A stretch of DNA of 11,085 nt from Candidatus Peregrinibacteria bacterium RIFCSPLOWO2_01_FULL_39_12. Lineage in GTDB: Bacteria > Patescibacteriota > Gracilibacteria > UBA1369 > LOWO2-01-FULL-3. The number at the start of each line of letters is the position of its first letter. The first letter of the stretch is position 1. Positions 5,873 to 11,085 of this stretch are shown piece by piece. The notes under the pieces are model-generated. The model was given only the letters and a program-made list of their open reading frames with translations. It had not been told where the DNA came from and searched no databases. The stretch spans positions 1 through 11,085 of the forward strand of contig MFXA01000013.1 of the NCBI GenBank assembly GCA_001787455.1, read 5' to 3'. The position numbers and the translations under genes are program-made.

Positions 5873-5990
5873 GTACGTAAAAAGATGCGCGGAAAAAATA
5901 AAAATGAAAAAAATAAATTTTATAAGGACCAAAAATAAATATCTTTAATATATATTTATTTGCTTTTTTTATTATCTAACAAAAATAAAA
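5873..5990 (+). promoter_or_regulatory. Surface-protein mRNA leader with small ORF and terminator-like hairpin
   Basis: The leader holds three notable elements. First, a 14-codon ORF, MKKINFIRTKNKYL (5904-5948). Its start context AAAAATAAAAATGAAAAA is identical over 18 bases to that of the real gene start (5981-5998). Second, a perfect 10-bp A/T stem (5933-5942 with 5952-5961) with a 9-base loop, followed by GC and seven T (5964-5970), resembling a weak intrinsic terminator. Third, the small ORF's stop lies in the hairpin loop, so a ribosome there would cover the left arm. This could be an attenuator or an mRNA-stabilising leader. Because the stem is only A/T and the region is AT-rich, chance is possible. 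Confidence 0.35.
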
Positions 5991-8900
5991 ATGAAAAAGC
6001 ATCGAAATTGTAAAAAATACCATGGTCACAAAAAAATTGTGGGCGGTATTGTGGCTGCGGCACTCGCATTTACTATGGTTGTCGGCAGTCAACTTGGAGC
6101 AGTGAATCCTTCACAGCTCGCTACAGATATGGCTTCAGATTGTTCCGCGGCTGGCGGGAGCTGGAGCGTTGATTTCTGTCAAATGCCAAGCGGCGGGACT
6201 ACTTATACTCAGCCGACAAATATTACATGTCCAGATGGATCAACCGTACCTAGCGGTTCAACTTGTCCTACAAGCGGAACTACTACCGGAACTATTTGGT
6301 GTAATTCTCTTGCCAGACAAGCGACTACCGCAGAATGTAACGCAGCCGATCAAGCTGCCGGCACAACGTATTCAGGTACAACCGGAACTTATTCCGGAGG
6401 TACCGGAACTTCTTGCGGCTCAGGTCAGTGGTGGGACAACATGACTTATTCTTGCAAATCCTCAACTGATTATTCCGGAACTACCGGAACGTGGTCTGGC
6501 GGAACCGGCGGGGCTGGTTCAACTTATGTAACTCAGCCTACTTGCCAAAGTGCGGCTTATTTCTGGAGTTATTCTACAAATAAATGTTATACGACTCAGG
6601 TGGAAAAAACCGCTGCAGAAACCGCTATGGGCACAACGTATTCAGGTACAACTGGAACTTCTTGCGGCTCAGGTCAGTGGTGGGATAACATGACTAATTC
6701 TTGCAAATCCTCAACTAATTATTCCGGAACTACCGGAACATGGTCTGGCGGGACCGGCGGGGCTGGTTCAACTTATAAAACTCAGGCTACATGCGAAGCT
6801 GCTGCTTTATTCTGGGGTACTAAGTCAAACTGGTGTTTTAATACTCAAGCCGAGAAGACCGCGGGAGAAACTGCCGCGGGTTCTATGGGTCCAGGCTTTG
6901 GTTCTGGGACTACATGGTCTGGATCTACCGGATCAGGTCAATATAATAATATGCCTCCGGCAATGCCTTTCTGTGAACCTCCTTCATACTATGATTGGAT
7001 GAAGCAGTCTTGCCAAACTCCAATGAACACCATGACCAGCACTGACTTCACAAAATCATTTACTCAAAATTTCCAAGATAAAGGATGTGCTCCATGGGAC
7101 ACATATTGTCAAAAAATGATGGATAAAGGCGATTTTGATTTTGAAAGTGAAGGTAATATGTTCGGGCAAGATTGGGAAAATGCAGACTGTTTAAGTGAAA
7201 AAGATGCGAAGAGACAGAAAGGGGAAATTAAGCGCGACATTCAAAATCTTGAACAACAACTTTCCGTTGTAGATTTCTCAAGCGCTTCTGATCTTCCTGC
7301 TGCAGTTCAGGCAAAATCCGCTTTGGATTCTATTAAATCGATGAATTTTGAAGATTCATGTGAAATTGGAAAGGCCAGAGAAATTCTTAATACTTTCCAA
7401 GGAGATGGTGGTATTCAGGAGGCTGTAAACAGCGCAAATGAAATTGGTAATTTCAGACGAGAACTTGAACGTATTGTTTCTGAAATTTCTCAAGAAAGAA
7501 AATTCCGAACTTCCGAAAAAGCTAAAGGGTATCTTGATAAAGCCGAGGATGCAGTAGAAGCACTTCGTGATAATCCTCCTTATAATCCTGAAGAGCCCTG
7601 GAAATTATGGGAGTCTCTTGACCCTAAATGCCGAAGAGGAGGGATGGGTGGATTTGGTGGTGGTTTCGGCGGAGATATGGGCAGTAAAGGTGGTGGTGGA
7701 TTTGGTGGCAATATGGGCGGATTCGGTGGCGACATGGGCGGATTCGGTGGCGACATGGGCGGATTCGGCGGTGGATTCGACTCAAGCTCATTAGGTATTT
7801 CTTCATTCAGTTTTGGCGGAAATCCATTTGGCGGAGAAGAAGACTTTGGAGGTGACATGGGTGGATTTGGCGGCGGATTCGGCGGTCCTCAATTTGGCCC
7901 TCCTATGGAAGATCCATGTTCGTTGGAAGATTTACTTAAAGGCGGTACTCCTCGCGGCTATTTAGATGCCGCAAGGAAAAGTGATGATGAATCCCGACGT
8001 GGAGATTTCGAAGGCAATATGTGTAAAGATGCCGGAGATAAGATTAGTCAGTTTAAAAATGTAGTTAACTCTTCTTCTAGTGAACATAAAAAAGAAGGAC
8101 TTGCTATCGTTCAAGAAGCAGGTGTCGTTCTTAAAAAGTGCGAAAAGACAGAAGATAAAATGCAAATTGCTAAAATTCTTGACAAGATAAGATTAAAAGC
8201 TGAAAGCTGGATGACAAAGTCAAATGTTGATATGAGCGAATTTGAAGAAGAAGAAGGATATGACAGATCAAAAATGTTCCAATTCGGAGGTATGGATCAG
8301 TTGATGGGTGAAGATTTGTTTGCAAAAATCCAATCCTATATTGACTCTCAGGTTGAAAAACGTCTTTCGGAAGAACTTCCAAAATTGACACAGGTGTTTG
8401 AAGAAAGACTTTCATCTATCGTCGCAAAACTCGACCAAAATATTATGGATAGACTCACTACAATCGCTTCAAGCGGATCATTTGAGGATATAACTCTTGA
8501 TCAGTTAGGAGGCGTTGTTGAGTTGGCAAGTTTTGTGCCTGAAGAGGCTGCTGATACTGTAAACACTCAGCAAGATTTAACAACCGGACTGTTACAAACA
8601 TCTGAAACTATTGCTCAAGTTTCAGAAGATGCCGAAGATGCGGTTACTGAACTGCAAGAAGTATTGACTGAAAGAGCATATCCGGTGGTTGTTCTTGAAA
8701 CAATCGAAGATGCCGTTCATCAGGCTGAAACTATCGCTAACAACGGCAGTGATCCAACCGATGTTCTTGAAGATGCCATTCAGTTAATTGAAAGTTATAG
8801 CGATGCGGACTTAAACGCATTACAGGCCGCTGAAGGGACATGGCAATTCGTTGATGTTACTCCTTTAGCAACAGCTGACAGACCTTGGTATGTTGCTAAC

Positions 8901-9554
8901 GTTGCTGAGGCTTATGAAAGAGGCGTAGCTACAGGTACGGCTGTTACGGTTGAAGTTGCAGGAACGGAAGTTGAAGCAAGACAGTTTGATCCTGGCAAAA
9001 CTTTGAACGTTGCAGAGGGTCTTACTATGATTACAAAATCTGCAGGACTTGAGCCTGTTTCTGAAGGCGATGTAAGCCCTGAAGTTGAAAGATTGGCAGG
9101 GGACTCTGAATGGGCGGCTCCATATCTTCAAGCTTTGGCAAATGAAGTAGGTATTGATGAACTTAAAGCTTCATTTGAATCCGCAGGCGGCGCTCCAAGC
9201 GATCCTATGGACAGAGCTAATTTCGCTCACGTAGCTGTTGCGCTTTATGAAGACATGGGCGGATCTACTTCCGTAAACACAGACGCTGAAATCGGTCACT
9301 ATGAAGATTTTAGTCAAATGGATTCTATGGAACAATATGATTTCGCCATTGCTCATGAAATGGGCATGATTACCGGTGCTGAAGGCGGAACTTTTGCAAA
9401 CTTTGAAGCTACAGCAAATCGTGCTGAAGCTGCAAAGATGCTTTCCGTATTCAATGAATTTGCAGAACAGGTTGAAGTTTTAGGTGAGGCTGTTTCTATC
9501 GGCACACCTGAAGGCAACTTTGTTGAAGAAGAAGAATTTGTTCCTGAAATCTAG
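5991..9554 (+). CDS. Exported Cys-rich modular surface protein with C-terminal SLH-like repeats
   Basis: This is a 1187-residue protein. Residues 1-13 are basic and 14-38 hydrophobic, an export signal or membrane anchor. Residues 51-373 contain repeated modules of a Cys pair 12-14 residues apart with aromatic residues between, such as CGSGQWWDNMTYSC (142-155), CEAAALFWGTKSNWC (268-282) and CEPPSYYDWMKQSC (328-341), linked by Ser/Thr/Gly stretches. Residues 400-530 and 765-820 are charged and helical. Residues 550-633 are Gly-rich. The C-terminus has three S-layer-homology-like repeats: FVDVTPLATADRPWYVANVA at 953, a divergent one at 1040-1088, and HYEDFSQMDSMEQYDFAIAH (1103) ending NRAEAAKML. 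SLH domains usually hold proteins to the cell wall. About 25 cysteines fit oxidative folding outside the membrane. It is probably a major surface-layer or adhesion protein, monocistronic, with a strong promoter and terminator. It may not be identifiable beyond its domains. Confidence 0.88.
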   Translation: MKKHRNCKKYHGHKKIVGGIVAAALAFTMVVGSQLGAVNPSQLATDMASDCSAAGGSWSVDFCQMPSGGTTYTQPTNITCPDGSTVPSGSTCPTSGTTTGTIWCNSLARQATTAECNAADQAAGTTYSGTTGTYSGGTGTSCGSGQWWDNMTYSCKSSTDYSGTTGTWSGGTGGAGSTYVTQPTCQSAAYFWSYSTNKCYTTQVEKTAAETAMGTTYSGTTGTSCGSGQWWDNMTNSCKSSTNYSGTTGTWSGGTGGAGSTYKTQATCEAAALFWGTKSNWCFNTQAEKTAGETAAGSMGPGFGSGTTWSGSTGSGQYNNMPPAMPFCEPPSYYDWMKQSCQTPMNTMTSTDFTKSFTQNFQDKGCAPWDTYCQKMMDKGDFDFESEGNMFGQDWENADCLSEKDAKRQKGEIKRDIQNLEQQLSVVDFSSASDLPAAVQAKSALDSIKSMNFEDSCEIGKAREILNTFQGDGGIQEAVNSANEIGNFRRELERIVSEISQERKFRTSEKAKGYLDKAEDAVEALRDNPPYNPEEPWKLWESLDPKCRRGGMGGFGGGFGGDMGSKGGGGFGGNMGGFGGDMGGFGGDMGGFGGGFDSSSLGISSFSFGGNPFGGEEDFGGDMGGFGGGFGGPQFGPPMEDPCSLEDLLKGGTPRGYLDAARKSDDESRRGDFEGNMCKDAGDKISQFKNVVNSSSSEHKKEGLAIVQEAGVVLKKCEKTEDKMQIAKILDKIRLKAESWMTKSNVDMSEFEEEEGYDRSKMFQFGGMDQLMGEDLFAKIQSYIDSQVEKRLSEELPKLTQVFEERLSSIVAKLDQNIMDRLTTIASSGSFEDITLDQLGGVVELASFVPEEAADTVNTQQDLTTGLLQTSETIAQVSEDAEDAVTELQEVLTERAYPVVVLETIEDAVHQAETIANNGSDPTDVLEDAIQLIESYSDADLNALQAAEGTWQFVDVTPLATADRPWYVANVAEAYERGVATGTAVTVEVAGTEVEARQFDPGKTLNVAEGLTMITKSAGLEPVSEGDVSPEVERLAGDSEWAAPYLQALANEVGIDELKASFESAGGAPSDPMDRANFAHVAVALYEDMGGSTSVNTDAEIGHYEDFSQMDSMEQYDFAIAHEMGMITGAEGGTFANFEATANRAEAAKMLSVFNEFAEQVEVLGEAVSIGTPEGNFVEEEEFVPEI
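6360..6878 (+). repeat. Recent in-frame tandem duplication inside the surface-protein gene
   Basis: Two copies begin at 6360 and 6630, a period of 270 bases or 90 codons. Over 6360-6536 and 6630-6785 I count 8 differences in 156 aligned bases. Copy 1 has a 21-base in-frame insertion coding YSGGTGT (residues 134-140). The second part of each unit (to about 6629 and 6878) is more diverged but keeps the Cys pair and a conserved Glu-Lys-Thr-Ala stretch. Some of the differences are silent, and the near-identity indicates recent duplication or gene conversion. Confidence 0.85.
7638..7889 (+). repeat. Gly-rich GGFGGDM tandem tract
   Basis: The tract codes for Gly-Gly-Phe-Gly-Gly-Asp/Asn-Met heptads at residues 550-596 and again at 617-633. 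Two perfect 21-base units lie head to tail at 7715-7735 and 7736-7756, with partial copies on either side. Such a tract can change length by replication slippage in whole codons, so copy number may vary between strains. Structurally it is probably a flexible linker or self-associating segment. Confidence 0.8.
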
Positions 9555-9575
9555 ATTTAGATAATCAGGTTGGTA

Positions 9576-9609
9576 AAGAAGACCTCGCTGAGAAGCGGGG
9601 TCTTCTTTT
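9576..9609 (+). terminator. Strong hairpin terminator of the surface-protein gene
   Basis: A 14-bp stem (9576-9589 with 9594-9607, one G-U pair) closes a GAGA tetraloop, and four T follow (9606-9609). It lies 21 bases after the stop codon. The mirror-image strand also has a short T-run, so it may also stop transcripts leaving lgt from the other side. Confidence 0.85.
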
Positions 9610-9615
9610 ATGGTA

Positions 9616-9771
9616 CAGAAGCTTTGCAAATTTGAGTTTCAGGCACGCTTGTTTTGCCCGCCGTGCAAAACTGCGCTAGGCACTCGGCATTGCTCTCCCT
9701 CGCATAAAAGCTCGGGAACCATGGCCGCAATACCTCGTGACTGCCTTCAACTCGAATCTGCAAAGCTTCTG
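9616..9771. repeat. 156-bp element closed by 30-bp inverted repeats
   Basis: Arms 9616-9645 and 9742-9771 are inverted copies with 26 of 30 positions pairing. Inside are two more hairpins: GTTTTGC/GCAAAAC (9651-9657 with 9665-9671), and GGCATTGC with GCAATACC (9686-9693 with 9727-9734, seven of eight pairing). The segment is visibly more G+C-rich than its surroundings and fills the gap between two convergent genes. The folding resembles a MITE-like or REP-like non-autonomous repeat, or a structured RNA. TATG occurs just outside each end (9609-9612 and 9778-9781), a weak hint of a target duplication. An open frame across it on the plus strand runs into lgt antisense and is not credible as a gene. 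Confidence 0.6.
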
Positions 9772-9782
9772 CTACAATATGC

Positions 9783-10568
9783 TTACTCCCTATATTTTTG
9801 CTTAGGAAACACGAAGGCAAAGTACGCAACAGCTAAAAGCACAGGCGGAATGCTTAAGAGCTGACCCATGGTGATTGGCAGGCCGGTAAGCGGGCCGTGT
9901 AAATCTTTGAAAAATTCGATAAAAAACCGTCCTCCGAAATAAAGTCCTACATAAAAGAATAAAAAGAAGAGAGAGGGTGTTTGTTTATAATATTTTTTGT
10001 AGATGAAAAACATTGCTCCAAAAATCGCCAAACTTAAAAACGCTTCATAAAACTGAACGGGGTGTCTTGGAAAATCTTCTCCAAGTTTCTTAAAAACAAC
10101 TCCAAAATTTTTAGTTGTCGGCAAACCCACAATTTCAGAATTAAAGAAATTGCCTATTCTAACCATTGCGGCAACTATAGGAAATCCTATAACCAGAACA
10201 TCTACGTATTTGCTGAAATTGACCTTGTGGATTTTTTGCCAAATTAAATATGCGATAAATAGACCAATCGTTGCACCGTGGCTGGAAAGACCGCCGTTCC
10301 ATATTTTTAGAATATCCCCCGGATTATTCAGGAAATATTTGGGTTCGTAAAATAATACTTCTCCAAGTCTTGCCCCTGCAATCAAGCCAATGACAAGATA
10401 AATTGTCAGGCTGTCCAAATGCAGAGTCGGATATCCTTCTTTCTTAAAAATATTAAAAGTTAACGCGTAAGCTAAGATGAGTCCTGTCGCGAATAAAAGC
10501 CCGTACCATCTTATTTCCACCGGTCCGATTTCAAATAAAATCGGGGAAAGATTATTTATAAATATCAT
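9783..10568 (-). CDS. lgt: Prolipoprotein diacylglyceryl transferase
   Basis: Lgt moves a diacylglyceryl group from phosphatidylglycerol to the lipobox Cys of prolipoproteins at the outer face of the cytoplasmic membrane. The 261 residues are typical of the family and contain about seven hydrophobic helices. Family motifs are intact: WNGGLSSHGATIG (90-102) with H97, the signature RIGNFFNSEIVG (137-148) with the essential Arg, HPVQFYEAF (169-177), GGRFFIEFFKD (212-222) with R214 and E218, and MGQLLS (234-239). The usual second Gly after H97 is Ala (HGA instead of HGG), a mild change. The gene starts 25 bases after the VKOR stop and is probably co-transcribed. No Shine-Dalgarno sequence is seen. 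It converges on the surface-protein gene. Confidence 0.95.
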   Translation of the reverse strand: MIFINNLSPILFEIGPVEIRWYGLLFATGLILAYALTFNIFKKEGYPTLHLDSLTIYLVIGLIAGARLGEVLFYEPKYFLNNPGDILKIWNGGLSSHGATIGLFIAYLIWQKIHKVNFSKYVDVLVIGFPIVAAMVRIGNFFNSEIVGLPTTKNFGVVFKKLGEDFPRHPVQFYEAFLSLAIFGAMFFIYKKYYKQTPSLFFLFFYVGLYFGGRFFIEFFKDLHGPLTGLPITMGQLLSIPPVLLAVAYFAFVFPKQKYRE

Positions 10569-10593
10569 AGTTGGGTTTTTACAAGGAAAATAT

Positions 10594-11064
10594 TTAAGGT
10601 TTGTGCTTTACGATGGTATACAGCCCCAATATAAATAAAATCGTCGATGTCACCGCTGAAAGGATGCAGTATTCGCATAATGCCTTAATCACAAAAATCT
10701 GCAGGTAGATAAACCAACCGGATGCCAAAAAACCAAAAATTGTAAGTGCGGGAAAAATCTTAAGTAAAATATTGTTTTTTGTATCAAAATAAAGAAGGGA
10801 AAGAATTAAAATTGTCAGATAATACAGCGCTCCCAAAAGAGCGACTGGAATTCCGAAAATCAGTGAATATTTACTCGTTGTAACTATTTCGCATCCTTCT
10901 AAAAACGAACAGGCTAAATCCGCTCCCGTATAATGAACGACTGTCAAATAGCCCGCGTCCAAAAATCCGATAAAGCTAACAGCTATGAATCCCCAAATAA
11001 GCCATTTAGGCAGGTTGATTTGCTTTTTCGATGGCGTCTCTGACGAGATCCCTAAATTCATCAT
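10594..11064 (-). CDS. VKOR-family thiol oxidoreductase
   Basis: Bacterial VKOR proteins are membrane enzymes that reoxidise a DsbA-like thioredoxin and pass electrons to quinone, so that exported proteins gain disulfides. The 156 residues show four or five membrane helices and all key residues. The loop pair is C52 and C58 in ACSFLEGCEIVTTSKYSLIF, with the conserved Ser at 64. The active-site pair is CEYC (C130, C133) in the last part. FGIPVALLGALYY (70-82) is the family's other signature. The protein is a lone VKOR domain without a fused thioredoxin, so a partner must lie elsewhere. It is upstream of lgt in the same direction. Two adjacent ATG codons (11064 and 11061) could serve as the start. 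Confidence 0.93.
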   Translation of the reverse strand: MMNLGISSETPSKKQINLPKWLIWGFIAVSFIGFLDAGYLTVVHYTGADLACSFLEGCEIVTTSKYSLIFGIPVALLGALYYLTILILSLLYFDTKNNILLKIFPALTIFGFLASGWFIYLQIFVIKALCEYCILSAVTSTILFILGLYTIVKHKP

Positions 11065-11078
11065 AAGTTCTTGGGTTA

Positions 11079-11084
11079 ATTATA
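11079..11084 (-). promoter_or_regulatory. -10 box upstream of the VKOR-lgt operon
   Basis: The minus strand reads TATAAT, a perfect -10, ending 14 bases before the VKOR ATG. The -35 would fall outside the window. It implies a leader of about 7-9 bases, in line with the short leaders of the glycosyltransferase, Fic and DAHP synthase genes. Confidence 0.55.
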
Positions 11085-11085
11085 G

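Noticed and set aside
7580..7858. Pro-rich minus-strand frame opposite the Gly-rich tract
   Set aside because: It is the antisense shadow of Gly codons in the surface-protein gene, and poly-Pro composition follows directly from that.
9610..9864. 84-codon open frame on the plus strand after the surface-protein terminator
   Set aside because: It crosses the inverted-repeat element and then runs antisense into the lgt 3' end. It has no promoter, and its translation is Cys-rich with no family look.
1..11085. CRISPR array, insertion sequence, integrase or phage genes
   Set aside because: No regularly spaced repeats, transposase, recombinase or phage structural motifs were seen; the tRNA-Asp has no adjacent integrase and I found no direct repeat of its 3' end.

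Overview
The window reads as chromosomal DNA from a Candidate Phyla Radiation (Patescibacteria, Parcubacteria-like) bacterium. The reasons are an AT-rich genome with short genes, a VirB2/TrbC-like two-helix pilin of the type common in that group, a small DUF721 (DciA-like) protein, a large SLH-anchored Cys-rich surface protein, and a VKOR-Lgt pair. This placement is inference; there is no marker such as rRNA in the window. TGA acts as a stop (Fic, DAHP synthase and glycosyltransferase genes), so the TGA=Gly code of Gracilibacteria/SR1 is not in use. I see no clear Shine-Dalgarno sequence before any of the eleven protein starts, and several genes have a -10 box only 6-14 bases before the start codon, which points to leaderless or near-leaderless mRNAs.

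Layout, left to right. Positions 1-171 hold no gene I can name. 172-1335 (minus) is a compact operon: rpsP (S16, with a long Ala/Pro/Glu/Lys tail), khpA (KH-domain RNA-binding protein) and a pilin-like membrane protein, driven by a promoter at 1404-1431. 1444-2864 (minus) is a second operon, a GT4-family glycosyltransferase followed by an overlapping DUF721/DciA-like gene. A tRNA-Asp(GTC) with encoded CCA follows on the plus strand.

3172-5776 (plus) carries three genes: a winged-helix/Fic fusion whose catalytic His is replaced by Gln, a 107-residue coiled-coil protein of unknown function, and a complete class I DAHP synthase with no other shikimate gene nearby. 5991-9554 (plus) is the dominant feature: a 1187-residue exported protein with an N-terminal membrane segment, paired-Cys aromatic modules including a recent 90-codon duplication, a Gly-rich tract, helical segments and three C-terminal SLH-like repeats. 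It has a near-consensus promoter and a leader with a possible small peptide and a terminator-like hairpin. Its terminator is followed by a 156-bp element closed by 30-bp inverted repeats.

10594-11064 and 9783-10568 (minus) are VKOR and Lgt. They converge on the surface-protein gene. VKOR drives disulfide formation outside the membrane and the surface protein has about 25 cysteines, so this half of the window can be read as an envelope-building neighbourhood. That link is inference. The observations most worth following are the His-to-Gln Fic protein with its operator-like repeat, the modular surface protein with its leader, and the inverted-repeat element.
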